Assembly: GCF_026230105.1 (NCBI RefSeq)
Contig: NC_079483.1
Coordinates: 17,477,312 to 17,541,311 of the forward strand
DNA from: Diorhabda sublineata
Lineage: Eukaryota > Arthropoda > Insecta > Coleoptera > Chrysomelidae
Direction: 5' to 3'
Length of the DNA stretch: 64,000 bases
A program made the position numbers and the translations under genes. Below are positions 1 to 11,928 of the stretch, piece by piece (the first letter of the stretch is position 1; the number at the start of each line of letters is the position of its first letter). The notes below the pieces were generated by a model. That model did no database searches, had not been told where the DNA came from, and saw only the letters and a program-made list of their open reading frames with translations.

Positions 1-144
1 CTACATCTAGATTTTTGTCTGTGGAAGCTCTGAAAGGTGGAGTAGTACGCGTTTCAAAAGAACTGACAGATTTCTCGTTGGTTTAAACGAGGTATCAGTT
101 AACCCCGCTTTCCCTTTAAGATTTCAGAGGTTATGTCTGTGCCC

Positions 145-385
145 GTTAAAGTAATCATAGTCTACACTGATGGTTCAAAAATGGATAAGTAGTAGCAGGT
201 TCGAGAACCGAGTTTCAATTAACCTTAACATTGCAGAACAGCCCTTCATGCACTCGATCTTGAAAGATTAAGTTAAAAGTAGTTTGAAAATGCTTGCAGT
301 ATCTAAACTGACTGAGAACAAACTTACCCTGATGTGGTTACCCGGTCACAGTGTACTGGAAAAGATGGGTCGACAATAACCTTTT
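145..385 (+). mobile_element. LINE remnant, RNase H domain
   Basis: Two blocks typical of a non-LTR retrotransposon RNase H domain lie in order on the plus strand. The first reads VIIVYTDGSK (from about 151), the start of the domain with its first catalytic aspartate. The second reads NKLTLMWLPGHSVLEK (from about 318), the WVPGH block near its end. Between them the frame shifts and carries stops. RNase H of this type sits after the reverse transcriptase in R1/Jockey/I-like LINEs. The rest of the element is not recognisable on either side, so this is a dead fragment. Confidence 0.7.
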
Positions 386-1389
386 CATATAAAGTCTTTA
401 AGTCTTCAAACCGTAATCTGAAGAAGTGGTAAAATAAAAGGAAACTATGGAATAATATCCAGGACTGAAACAATCGAAGATATTTCTTTCTTACTCTTCT
501 AACTGAACACAAAAAGTACCACTAGAAAAAATTGAAGAAACTTCTGACGGTTCTTGCACCTCCTTTGTACGTACGTAAGTACGAGGATTTCCATCAGTAA
601 AGGTTATGGTAATTACATTAACTGTTACATTGAACTAGAGAGGTGATCCACATAGCCCTTGGTCTGTAGGTCCATCTACAGAGATTTGTAAGTACTTGGC
701 AAACTTCCATGAAAAATTATCATCGAAAACCTCAATTAGTTGATCGGAAATATAAAAATTTAATGTTCACTCTATTTTCACGATTCGGTATATCTAAAAA
801 ATACCCTTCGTAAGCAGTTGTGACCTTTCACTGCCATTTGTGCGACGAAATTTTGAATCCGATCATAAATCTCAATAACAACTTTGCCACCATTCGAGGA
901 AATGTCCAAATAGAATTTTACTGCCTAATTTTTTCGTGATATATCCTCAAAGACAGCATATATTTGAATAATTTGTTGGTAAACACCTTATATCTTGGGT
1001 TTGCTTTTTTATTTCTAGTGATTTATGTATTGAGAACCATTTTATTACGGTAGATAGAAAGTACAATAATAATGAACGGCAATACTAAAGGAAAACAACA
1101 AAACATTGTTGACATTTCATGCTAAGATAATGAAATACGTTTTCTAGTAGATTTTGGAAGATTTTCTTCCTTTTTTATATAACTTCACTTAATAAACAGT
1201 AAACGCCAAAACATACAATACTGACAATTACTTTGATTCACTGGTTGACAAAAAAAATTTTTGTAGTAACACCAGAATGAACAGCGTATTGTGATAAAAT
1301 GAAACATACAAATTCGAAAATATTCATTGGTGAAATATTTTTAGTTTATTTATAGTTTACATACACTATCTCTTTTTAAAAACCAATCT
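386..1389. other. AT-rich spacer, nothing recognised
   Basis: I see no convincing coding frame, RNA gene or repeat. The only local curiosity is a short palindromic GTACGTACGTAAGTAC stretch near 569-584. Confidence 0.5.
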
Positions 1390-2845
1390 CATCGTCCTTG
1401 ATACCGAATTCCCAATGTTCTAATTTTGATGGAACCTTACATCGTTATCATCACTGACAGCTCCCAAATTTTCGCGAAAAAATTCCAGATGGGAATGGAG
1501 GAAATGAATTTCAATGACATTCGTGCACCAAGGGATTTGTGGGTGTCTTGAAGTTTAACCAACTAACTGTTGGTAGTTTGGATCCATATTGTTGCCCAAA
1601 AATCCGCTCGCTACACTAACAAATACCTTCCATGCTCTAAGTTCCTGTCTGGTGAGCTTATTTGCAAAATTATCCAGATATTTTCTCTCATTAATGGCCC
1701 AATAAAAATACCTTCCTTTAATTTGGCATCACTCAACTGGGGAAAGACTTCTCTAAGGTATTTGAATCCATCACCCTCTTTATCCATAGCTTTACAAAGT
1801 TTTTCATCAATCCAAGTTTAATGTGAAAGGGGGCAGAAGGATTTTTTGGGATCTACAAGGGGTGTGAAATTAACATTTTAAGATCCCGGTTAAAACTCAC
1901 TTTTTGCTTGCCAATTTTTTGACATAGTATTGATCTACTTCCCGACTGTCCCATAGATAAAGAAAACAGCAACCTTTCGCAAACCCTACCTGAAGTCCCA
2001 TTAAAATTCCAATCTCCTTCAGGTCCTCACATATCTGCCACTTATATTTGTTGTAGTTAATTTTGTCTGAAAGCAAGCGAATATTTTCTTAAGTTTCTTT
2101 GATGCTCACAGAATGAGCAACTGGTATAGACGGTTTTAGATTTCCATTGTGTAACAACACTGCTTTTAAACTGTATTTAGACGAGTCAATAAATAGGCGC
2201 CACTCACTGGGATTATGCTCAATATCAAGTTCCTTCATTAGACCAGCAATATCCGTACATTTATTTTTCAAAAGTTCGTAATTTTTGTCCCTTTGGCTGA
2301 CAAGTTTTATTCCTTAAGTCGGGAACCAAGAAGCTCAGGCTGTTGCTTTGATAACCCCTAATCACGTGCTAAATCATTCAATTCACTTTGAACAATCAAA
2401 TCTGGCTCGCCGGATCTGGTACATGGAATAAAAATAGAGTCGGAGCATTGTTCTTAGGAGCTTCCTGAGGATACTTTGTCTCCAGTATCTTCTAAAACAA
2501 TATTTTGCAGATCTAAAGTCGTAATCGGTACTGGTAAGTTTGGATACTCAATCTTGTGGTTTCCTTTCTTAGAATAACCTTCAGTCTTTGTTAGACGAAA
2601 ATAGCAGTCGTCAAAATAGTTAATAGGTTCCCGCCATACCATTGGAATTGTAGAAGGAATATTTTTTGTCTTCCCATCATCTACTGCATCAATGACACGC
2701 TTCAACTAACACAGAACGCGTTGGGGGCCTACTGTTTCTCTTGTTCTCCAATTAAAGTAGAAAGAAAATGGCCTGGCTTAGGTTTTCATCATAAATTCTC
2801 CACAAATATAGCAAAATTTGTCAGAGGTTTTGCAAATAAGCGCGT
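1390..2845 (-). pseudogene. Decayed member of an unnamed multi-copy insect/cnidarian protein family
   Basis: Reading the minus strand from about 2845 downwards, frame-shifted blocks line up with an uncharacterised protein family present in many copies in insect and cnidarian genomes. In order these are FCYICGEF (a CxxC knuckle), STIPMVWREPINYFDDCYF, EWRLFIDSSKYSLKAVLLHN, WQICEDLKEIGILMGLQVG, CCFLYLWDSRE, PPFHIKLGLMKNFVK, KEGDGFKYLREVFPQLSDAK and a final MSLKF block followed by a decayed EN(L)GAVSD block. The family frame is broken by several stops (for example after SVSIKET and after KLASKK) and by single-base shifts. The order of blocks is complete and colinear over about 1.45 kb without introns, which fits a mobile-element origin or a retrocopy. 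The molecular function of the family is not known to me. The plus-strand frame at 1570-1821 is a shadow of this copy. Confidence 0.75.
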
Positions 2846-4050
2846 TTCGTTCTTTCGTTCTTTCAGTCTTCAGAGACTGAAGGTAAACTAAAACCTAATT
2901 ACCTGTTTTATACTAAATTTTCCTTCAATAAAATGTCGAAGTCGAAGTTGGTTTAACCCACGTCGAAAATCATCGCATGAAAAGGTTCGCGATTAAAATC
3001 TATTTTTTGACCAAGACGACTGTTTCAAATGTCTGCAAACAACTCAAATAACACTCATAAGAAAACAAGATCGGAGTGTATTTCTTCGAAATACGATTGA
3101 CAAATTTGGTTTCAAATAAAATGTTTCGATACCAAATAAAGTGTTTATTTTAATGATTTATCGCAAAAATTGTAGATGTAAATTGGCGGCTGTTGAAAAA
3201 TGTCGAATCTGCAGTTGTGGTGACGTCCATTCGTATGTTTGGCCGCGTCTGGGTATTTCTAAACGAATATTGACTGAGAAATTTCACCGAGAATGAAATG
3301 ATACGAAACTGTTGTCTATTATTTTTGTTACATCTGTTTACAGTTGTTTGAGTCACTTTCCACTAATTATCATTTTAATTTTAGCTTTTAGTTACTAGAC
3401 ATGTCCCGCCTATTCCAAGTAATTTACTCGGTTTGATCTATTGGATTCAAGTATACTTGGCAGTTAGTGTTTTATACTTCCAAATTCAAATTAATGTATC
3501 GAATGCGAAATCAAGATTTTTCTACACTGTACTTGTTTGAATGATAATTTTTTTTAGGAGCTCTCTCTAATAGTTCATTCAATGATCATTTTCTTATGCA
3601 GCATCGATTTTCATTTTCAAAATTTGGATTTCTACTTATTCTCTATTTTAAATTCTAATCTCTGCGGGGAGTTGGTTTTTTCCTGGGGGTAGATGCCACT
3701 CCTTTATGGGGTAAGTAATTTTTCATTGAAAATAAGTGCAGATATCGAGAATTTACTAATTCTAAGTAAGTTTTTTCTGAAAGTCAATACGTTTTGACTT
3801 ATTCGCAAGTGAAAATGTTGTTAGACGGTTTTTGCGAATTCCTGGAAAAATAGGCATTTAAAAAGAGTAAAATTAAAGCTTAAATTAAAGTTTTCATTTG
3901 TTGGTATTTTCAAATACCAGAATGTAAAGTTTCTACGTACAATAACAAAAAACCAATGCATTTTTCGGAAAAATCTCATAATACCTTTCTTGAAGCCTTT
4001 TAACGAACCCTTGTTTTGCGAGTTATGCAGAGATTCATATTTTTTAATTG
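2846..4050. other. AT-rich spacer, nothing recognised
   Basis: No supported gene. A minus-strand open frame at 3150-3356 has no recognisable motif and looks like chance. Confidence 0.5.
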
Positions 4051-4470
4051 GAAAAATAGCAAAAATCTCATCCTGTCTTCCACCCCATATAAAAAAAATC
4101 ATTAAATCAGAAAGATTAAGGCAGTGCAAACACATTAAGAGAATGTAAAAATGACAGGGGAAGAGAAAAATTACAAAATGAGACCTAAGGAAAGAGGCCA
4201 GATTTGCCAGGAAGTTCAAAAAGTAGATAGAAAACAATGATATGAAAGTAACAGACAGAAATTGCAAAAAATAGTGAAAATCTCATCCTGTCTTCCATCC
4301 CATATGGAAAAAATCATTAAATCAGGAAGATTAAGATAGTACAGACACATTAAAAGCATGCAAAAATGACAAAGGGTGAAAAATTCAAAATGGAGACCTA
4401 AAGAGACCAGATTAGCTAGGAAGACCAAAAGTAGATTAAAAACCATGAAATGAATAGAACAGACAGGTGC
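4051..4470 (+). mobile_element. Two tandem copies of a LINE C-terminal tail
   Basis: A segment of about 210 bases is repeated head to tail with a 215-base period (copy 1 at 4051-4262, copy 2 at 4266-4470). Each copy holds blocks resembling the end of RTE-type LINE proteins. These are RLRQCKHIKRM and RLR-YRHIKSMQK, matching the common RLRWFGHVKRM block, followed by KMRPKERG and KWRPKE, matching WRPKGRR. Stops and shifts interrupt both. The minus-strand open frames over this stretch are shadows. Confidence 0.5.
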
Positions 4471-5109
4471 AGGATAGAAAAAAAAAGAAGAGGAATGGAC
4501 TGCACTGTACTAAATTCGTAAAAAGCTGTCAAAATGCAACACTGTTAAAACTTTCTCTGGTAATTTCACCAAAATAAATGGGAATTTTCAACGCAAAACA
4601 ATTCACTAAATTTATGTAACAAAATTATCCACTTCGAGAAAATTAGTAAACTTTTTATGAAGTTCAATAATCGGAAATAGAAAATTTGATTAGTAATGAG
4701 CAGTAAATTTAGCAAAAGAAAGTTAATTTCATAGAAAATTCACCGTTAGCTCTATTTAAATATTGTACTCGACATACTTTGAACTTGTGGTTGTCAGATG
4801 CAAACAGAATACACTCCACTCCTTAAACTGTTTATGTGTTATCAAATAAATCTGTGGGTTCTTTGGGTTCTTCCATATGTCAGTCAAAAGAGCAGAACTA
4901 TTGAAATCAACAATAGCTGAATGTTCCCCTGAACACGATAGGTCGAAAGGCATGATTCGTTTAATCTAAGATGTTTTAGAGCCTGTCTTTATTTCCCTTT
5001 CTAAAATAAAAGACGAATTGTGTGACGCCAAAGTCAACTCCCATTTCTTGTTAATCTTTTGGTTTGAGCCAAATATTGTCAAGCACATTTTAACCAAAAA
5101 ACAAAGATC
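4471..5109. other. AT-rich spacer, nothing recognised
   Basis: No supported feature. The minus frame at 4756-4953 has no recognisable motif. Confidence 0.5.
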
Positions 5110-5210
5110 TTTTTATGGTTGTGTGCAAAAGCGGCACCAAAACTGCGGATAGCTCACAAATAATTAATTCTTCAATCAGTACACGATGAATGCGTTGTTC
5201 TGATATATGC
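5110..5210 (-). mobile_element. Possible mariner helix-turn-helix fragment
   Basis: The minus strand reads SEQRIHRVLIEELIICELSA followed by VLVP. It resembles the end of the second DNA-binding helix region of mariner transposases, where a motif like ISxxxxHxILxExLxMxKLSARWVP is usual. Only about 30 residues match and the catalytic domain is not visible, so the call is tentative. Confidence 0.4.
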
Positions 5211-6341
5211 TTATAGCCTCTTACATGTCTCCAACTTTAATCCGACTTGTGTTCAGTATCATTTGCTGATATGGTTACGTTTAAATTTATTCGTACAAGA
5301 TTTTTCTATGGTAAATGATGGTGTAGAGTCTTCGTACCTATTGTGTAACTTCTCTTTTATTTACATTGCCTATTTAAAAACAACTTGATACTCGATATTC
5401 AGTTAAATCTTTACAACGACTCTCTTATACGATTGTCAACGAGAAGGCGTCTAAAATGTCTCTCAAGGCATGCGCAAATATATTTCCCACCTTATTTTAA
5501 TTGCTTATATCCTCAGATTGAGGTCTGAAACTTTTCTGGTACATTTTTACAACGATTAACAGTTAAAGTTAACGAATTATTTATTATAAGAAGTATTTCA
5601 CAATAACTTTCCAATTTTTTTACACATTTCCGTTAGAAAATCATTTAAAATATAATGATATTAAATACGAATTACATTTGACGTTTTATAGCAGAATGAT
5701 CGTTAAACTAATTCATTCACACATATTTTATGATTTCCTTATGTAAATTTATTAAAATTATGTAGTATCATTAACAATAAAAAGACTATTTGAATGTATT
5801 CACTACTTCTATAATTCCCGAAAAATGTTCAAATGCATTGCAACAATTTTATTCACTTCCACAATGAATCAAATGTCTTCTCAACTCAAATATTGTCAGG
5901 TCTCAAGTATTAAATAGCAAATTCATCCCTCGCCGACCGACTTGAATGTCACCTTTCAATAATCCATTGATTTTACTCATTTGAGTGTTCAAGATAGAAA
6001 GATCGCGACACCCTCGGTAAGCAACTTTACAAAGAAAGCGGCAACGTCACTCTGAAAGATTAACGCCATTTATTAGTGAAAATGACGACGACGGATAAAT
6101 TTGTCTAATCTATCTCACTTTCTGTTTGTCCTCATCTTTATTCTGCTACCGCAAAATATGTTGGAAAGCTTCGGGGTAGAGTGGAGGATAAAACGTGAGC
6201 CAATTAATCGATCGAACATAAGTTAATTTTTGATAAACTAATATAATTCAAATTTAAAAAGAGATTGAAATGAGATATCCACGTTTTTTTCTAAACATAA
6301 CCAGCGCAAACCGGGGTTCACTTAATGGGTTTACTGCCCCG
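5211..6341. other. Spacer, somewhat less AT-rich around 5930-6200
   Basis: No open frame or known motif is supported. The stretch near 5930-6200 is visibly richer in G and C than its surroundings, but I could not assign it. Confidence 0.4.
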
Positions 6342-6441
6342 AAAGGTTTAAAACAAGATTGTTGCCTCTTTCCAACGCTATTTAGGATCTACTTCGGGCT
6401 GATACTCAAGATGTGGAAGCGGAAATACCTCCCAGTGACAA
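6342..6441 (+). mobile_element. LINE reverse transcriptase fragment
   Basis: The plus strand reads KGLKQDCCLFPTLFRIYFGL then ILKMWKRKY. This matches the GLKQGCCLSPTLFNIY block of RTE/Jockey-type reverse transcriptases, upstream of the catalytic YxDD. Only about 33 residues survive, without the YxDD box. The preceding codons (FTAP) fit the usual F-V-x-KGLKQG lead-in. Confidence 0.7.
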
Positions 6442-6796
6442 CATAATCCCAAAATGAAGTTTGTGACAGGGTAATTCAAAATTTTTTGAGCACTTGAACT
6501 GTAGGCTAAAAGTCATGTTTTCTAATGTTTAGGTTTATTTATAAACAATCGGTTGTGCATTCCAATAGGAATAGTAACCGCTCAATTAAGAGCCCTTTGA
6601 CTCATTTCTTGTGGTAAGCCAATCCACGTTTCAAACATTTTTTCTTTTTCATTGCATGTTTTGGTATTTTCCGCTATTTTTCTTCATTTTATCTATATAT
6701 CATTTGTCATTTGACTTTTCCATTGGTTCTTTGGGCCGGTTTCTTAAGGGTTTCCATTCTGTTTTTAACACGTTGAGCCCGGTGTCCACAAACCCG
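6442..6796. other. Spacer, nothing recognised
   Basis: No feature supported before the dispersed repeat that follows. Confidence 0.4.
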
Positions 6797-6930
6797 GAAC
6801 TGAACTTTCCCCACTGTTCAAAGTGGTTCTATAGATCACAAGACGTATTTGGAAACATTCTTCTTGGCCCAAGGAATCGTATTTGAATGTACTTTATAGT
6901 TAGGGCTGTCCTGGGTGCTTGAAACAATAC
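6797..6930 (+). repeat. Dispersed repeat, copy 1 (partner at 56038-56170)
   Basis: This stretch aligns by eye with 56038-56170. Both begin CTGAACTTTCCCCAC and share the order AGTGGT-CTAT, GACGT-TTT, TATTT-AATGTACT and a following GTT. In one frame both read LNFPH then W-Y, DVF and PR-R, and the second copy stays open for about 44 codons. This suggests a decayed coding part of a repeated element. I do not recognise the family. Confidence 0.5.
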
Positions 6931-7254
6931 CCTACTCTTGGTTCATCCGATTTTTTTCCATGATCCTCAACTCAAATGTATTCTATTTGTTTATAATTTT
7001 TAATTTGTATCACCTGAAACTATTTTTGATAAATTTTGTTTTTAAGGGTATAAACAAATGATATTTATAAGAAGTGTAAAGAAGGGATGTCGTATATTGC
7101 GAGAACTATCAACTCCAAAGTAAGAGTTCAGGGTGTTGTTGTCATGAGTCACTTAGTATTGTTTATCACGCATATTTCCAAATATTTCCACGCCAAATAA
7201 ACAAAGCAGATAAGTAAATATGACCTCACTCTAACTCATACCATGTTTGTTTCG

Positions 7255-7575
7255 AAGTTTTCTTAATCAGCTTTAGTTAGACTACCATAGATTATTGTTG
7301 GCCTTATTTCTGTTTTGTATATTTTCATTTTAGTACAACTACCGATTTTTTCCATAGCTTTAGAGATCAGAATCTACGGTATGCTATATCTTGTTATATA
7401 TTGAATAGAGTTGTTGATAGTGCGTCACCCTCTTTGACATTCTGGTAATATTTTTTGGGACCTCCAATTTTGACATGTGTTTTAATAGTTTGTCTGTTTT
7501 CAGATTGTCGAAATCTTTTTTGAAGTCTATAAAAAGAATGTGGATATTCATATCTTGATCGTAACATTTGTAAAG
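7255..7575 (-). mobile_element. LINE reverse transcriptase fragment with internal deletion
   Basis: On the minus strand, IHILFIDFKKDFDNLKTDKL (the F-x-DFKKAFD block holding the first catalytic aspartate) is followed by VKEGDALSTTLFNIY, matching VRQGDALSTTLFN. After that comes KIYKTEIRPTIIYGSLTKAD, matching the thumb motif with RPVVTYGSETW. The YxDD box between the last two blocks is missing, so the copy has lost its catalytic centre. Confidence 0.75.
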
Positions 7576-7739
7576 GAGTAACTAAGTATTATACTGAGGA
7601 GACTCAAAGTAGTAAAAGCTGGGGGTCTTTTAGATACATTTCTTAAAAAATGTCTTGAATTTTTCAGGTCAAATATAAAGTAAATCATTTATATATCCCG
7701 TGCTACACACCATTTAGGCCCATAGCGTGGTAATAATTT

Positions 7740-8000
7740 TCTACCATTCTTTTCTATTTGTTGCCTTCGCCTATCAATCCCTGACTCCTCATTCCACTAG
7801 ATCTCCCAGTTCCTTCTTATATCATCTATTTTTGGATTTTCCTTTCTTTATTATTCGTGCCATATTAATTTCGGTCATTTCATTGTCAATCTTAATTGCG
7901 ACATTCTTTTTAAGTATGCCAGTCATCGTAGTCTTCTGGATCTTATAATTTTGATCATTTCTTGTCCATAATACAGGTTTTTCATTTCCTGGATGATCCT
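7740..8000 (-). mobile_element. LINE C-terminal tail fragment
   Basis: The minus strand reads NLYYGQEMIKIIRSRRLRWL then AYLKRM if one base is allowed to vary, and further on KKGKSKNR then KKELGDLVE. These match the tail of RTE-type LINE proteins (ELY then RRLRWLGHVLRM then GRPKKRW-ELEEDL). It lies upstream, in minus-strand sense, of the RT fragment at 7255-7575. The two are therefore separate insertions or rearranged pieces. Confidence 0.55.
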
Positions 8001-9744
8001 TTTTTTCTATAATTCGCCCTGTATGATATAGATGTAGCTTGGTTTTTTGTAAAACGTTCTTGGAGATTCGCCATTGTCTTTGATAATAGATAGATGTAAC
8101 TGCGTGTATAATTCCACTCCAGGATTTTTCTTATTTCCACACTTAAACCATTCAATAAAGAAAATTAAGCAAAATAAGCATTTATATCGAATCGTCATTT
8201 TTTGTTCCTTCAGCCCGATATTTTTAATCTAATAATCTGTGATCATGTTTATTACACTATAAGCATAATATTCAGTTGAAAAGGGGCAGAAACCATCAAT
8301 TTAAAAATTATACAGACATTGTTGTGGACAGTTAAGGGAAAAAATTCAAGTGTGAGGACATTAAACGTAATTTAAATTTCTGTCGTGTTGATGCGAGAAG
8401 CCAGCTCTCTGGCGTTTTTTTATGGCCCTCGGGAATTATATTGTAAGCGATGCAGAGAAGCGAACGGCAAATAGTTGAACCAAAAGTATGGGAACATTAA
8501 TAGGGGGTAGAAAACACAACGGAATCAATTTTGAAAACCTCTATGAGAACAAAAAATTTTATACAAAACGTGAATAGAATTCGTTATTGTGTCTCGGTTA
8601 TTTTGATCAAATAAATATAGTGGAAAACTGTAGTGGATTCAATTCAACAGAATTATATTTTCCACGTGTAATCGATCATAGTTTTCTTCTTTTTATGCTC
8701 TGTTGTGGAATCTATTGAATTTTTGTTAATAAGTTATCTACCAGAGGAAAGGTCCACTTTGATTTCATGACAAAAAAAAATTGCAGCAGATTTATGAACA
8801 TGATTTGCAAGATGCTTTTTCATATATTCGTTTGTTTGTCCTATATTAATTCACTATACATTTTTTACTACATTTGCATATATTTGTAAAACTAAAGTTT
8901 CGAAGAGTAAAAATGTGATATAATGGATTATATTTCAGGCTCAACTTGTATATATTCATAAAAAGACAGATTTAAGATAGAAAGAACAGCAGTTGTTATG
9001 GCGTTTTTTCCAAAATGCCTTTTATGTCAGTGAGCAAAATAACAAAACTAAGTGTACGTGTAACTTTTCATTATGTTGTTTTATTTATGTAGATCCAAGT
9101 TTGTAACTTTAAAAAATTGTGGATTAAATGGAAAAAACAAGAAAAAAATTAATTTTTCGATTTGTTTCAGATTCTGCTCTATATCTTTTGGTCCGTGCAA
9201 TTTTCTTTGAAATGTTTGCCATGTGCTCTTTAAGAGAAATAAATATGTGAAAAATAAAATTCTATATGTGAGATCTGTATCTCAATTTGTTACCCAGTAA
9301 AAAAATAGGCTAGTTTTTACCAAAACTTGAAAATTTGAAACTTTCTTTGGACTGAAATGAATATTTCCTCATCTATTTACAAAATAAGAAGAGTTTTTAT
9401 GAAAAAATATTCACTTTCTCAAGTTAAGCGGCATGTTTTTTATTTTGGGCTTATATTAATAATATGGAAGGAAATTGGTTTTATAGGATATAGAAAGCAA
9501 TGAATATTCATTTGCAATGGCTCTAACTTTTTGCAAATCTGATTGATTATTGTTATTTCTTCATAAAATTAAGCTTGGATATTTTTTATTTTATCTGTTG
9601 ATGCAGAGCTGTGACAATACCTAAAAGGAATGTACGTTTTCTGAAATTCGACAATTGTCTATCACTATTAAGGATACAAAAGGTGTTTTCAGATATGTGA
9701 CGACGTTGTGGTTCTTTTTTTACCAATACCTTTACTCAGTATTT
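8001..9744. other. AT-rich spacer, nothing recognised
   Basis: No supported gene or repeat. The minus frame at 8007-8198 directly precedes the LINE tail but shows no motif I recognise. Confidence 0.45.
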
Positions 9745-10005
9745 GGTTTATCATCATTTAGCAGCCTGTCTCGTCTACTGTTGGACATAAGCCTCTCTAA
9801 ACCTAGATCTTTTTGCAAGGTCTTGAGCATCTCAGATCTAAGTGGAAGATACTCTTCTCAAACCGTTCGTAACATTATTTTATTCACAGTTTTAGTGTTT
9901 CCTAGCCATAAGTTAATACTGGGAGGACGCCTTTGTAATAAACCTTCCTACATCTTCCAAGGCTCTCTCTTCTTGTTGACGAACTGTTTCTTAGTATTTT
10001 AACTA
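9745..10005 (-). mobile_element. LINE fragment: thumb joined to extreme C-terminus
   Basis: The minus strand reads YYKGVLPVLTYG-ETLKL, matching the thumb block CVLPVLTYGSETWTL. Shortly after, in shifting frames, comes EAYVQQ-TRQAAK with a stop. The same terminal block closes the LINE at 53625-54398 (AYNQQWTRQAVK then stop), so both belong to one family. The region between thumb and tail is deleted. Confidence 0.6.
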
Positions 10006-10395
10006 TTTTCTCATTCCTTTCTATCTAATATTCATTCATTTCAGTCTTTCTTCATCTATCAATGTTTTTATCGTTTCTGTACGAACTATTCACATTTCTG
10101 CATCTGATATTCTGTTTATTTTCGAGGTATCAACTTGGGTATCTGTTGTATAAGATAAAACAATTGTAATTACTGCCTCAACTTTTGTAAAAGTATCTTC
10201 ACTACACTAAAGCGTGACCGTCTCAGTCATTTGGTAGTTTATTACTTTTTTAGGACATCCAAGGCTCTCTCTTCTTGTTGACGAACTGTTTCTTTGTATT
10301 TTAACTATTTTCTAATTCCTTTCTAACTAATATCCAGTCATTGATTCATTTTTCTTTTTCCATCAACGTTTCTGTCGCTTTCAAATTCTGCAGTG
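9957..10395. repeat. Direct duplication of about 130 bases, 302 bases apart
   Basis: The run starting CCAAGGCTCTCTCTTCTTG at 9957 recurs at 10259. The copies remain similar for about 130 bases with scattered substitutions and small indels. The repeat overlaps the upstream part of the LINE fragment at 9745-10005. It probably reflects a local duplication or two insertions of related LINE sequence. Confidence 0.65.
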
Positions 10396-11383
10396 TATCT
10401 TTTAATCCGCGTTTTTTCGAAAATTCAATCTTCCATTTTCCTTGGACCGATATTGCATAGAAATATTTGATCTTTATAATCCTATATGATATGAGATCAA
10501 ATTTTATAGAAATTTTAAGCTGTATGAAGAATTGAACATAATTATAAATAGACTATATATATAATAATAATAATATAAATTGTAATAAAATAGACATGAT
10601 AGCGGAAGTGATGTTTTTCTTTTTGTGTCCCCTTTCGAAACAATTCCTGGTCCGTATCTGTGTTTATTTGTTGATATATAAGTAGAAAATCAAACTAGCA
10701 ACTAATTGGCATGACTGTATACGTAATTATACATAAAATAAACGTTAGCGGAATGAAATAACAAAATATTTCGAGTAAAAATGCATTATTCTAGTATATA
10801 CAATTCTCTATTTCGTAGTATTTTCCCAATTTGAAGTCCTGAACATGTATAAACAATCAGTAACGATGTAAACATCTTTCTTGTTAGTCTTTAATCAAAT
10901 TCGAAATGAATGTTAATTAGATTCTACCTGACTTTTACTTGTTGTCACATCCAAGCTCTAATCCAATTGAAAACAACTTATCTTTTCAATTATTTATATT
11001 TATGAGCAATTTTTTGAAACACTCTTATTGAACTTACAGCCATAACTGAAACAATATATTTCAGTTTCAGCATTAACTGTATACATTTATTAACTATTCA
11101 AGTTTATTAGACATTTAAACCATAATAACAATAAATTTCAACGTAACTACGACGACTTTAGATGATTTTCTGTAAGTAAAATGTTAATAGAGTTGCTGTA
11201 TAACGTTCATAAATTATTAAACTGATTCTCTATTGATTTTGATCATAAATAACGTTTCTTGTTATTGTTTCTTGAATTATCTATCATTTAGAAACTCCAC
11301 TTCACCCCAAAAATCTCGCAGTTTTCTTTCTAACAAATTTAAGATAAATAGCTCGGATGACTTAAGAGTATTCGTCGATTATT
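10396..11383. other. AT-rich spacer, nothing recognised
   Basis: Holds a short AT/ATA simple-sequence patch near 10553-10580 and no supported gene. Confidence 0.5.
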
Positions 11384-11615
11384 CCGTTTTGAAATGGGTT
11401 TGGAACCGTCGAATTTTGATTGTCATGTTCGGTAATTGATGGCTTTTCTGATACACATACAAATATTTATGTAATGGTAACGGTTTCAGAATTACGGCGA
11501 GTCGTTGAACTTTCTCGACGAAAGTTGTCAGATCGAGAGCTGTTCGCATTTTGGACATTTTAAAGCGTTCAGGACCCTCTGGTGATAACAGTTCTCCAGT
11601 GAGTTTTTTTAAAAC
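11384..11615 (-). other. Exon-like open frame, unrecognised
   Basis: The minus strand stays open for about 75 codons and is less AT-rich than its flanks. It contains LSPEGPERFKMSKMRTALDL then TTFVEKVQRLA, where a GTAATT that could serve as a splice donor directly follows. The residue pattern is less low-complexity than chance frames nearby. I do not recognise the protein and saw no second exon. It may be a lone exon, a gene fragment or chance. Confidence 0.2.
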
Positions 11616-11928
11616 TCATTAATCATCTGCTGGAATCCATTTATTTTGATGAAATTGCTACGATATTCAGAGATTTCATAATTATGCCAGGATTAGCGCC
11701 CCGACTTCGCATTTCTCCCTAGTTCTACTCAAATTATTGCCTTCTCTCGAATTAGATAGCCTTGATTAGATTTCCCATTCTTCTTTGGTTTTACGTAGGT
11801 AATTTCTGCTCGCATCGACTACCAGAATTTGACGTAAAAATTTTTTTCTCAGCATAGTTAACAAGTAACCATTTAAATTTAATTTAGAGCCATATTTCAA
11901 GTCGAAGAAAAATCATATTAGTTGGTAT

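Noticed and set aside
10553..10580. Short AT/ATA-rich patch as a microsatellite
   Set aside because: Too short and irregular to list as a separate feature.
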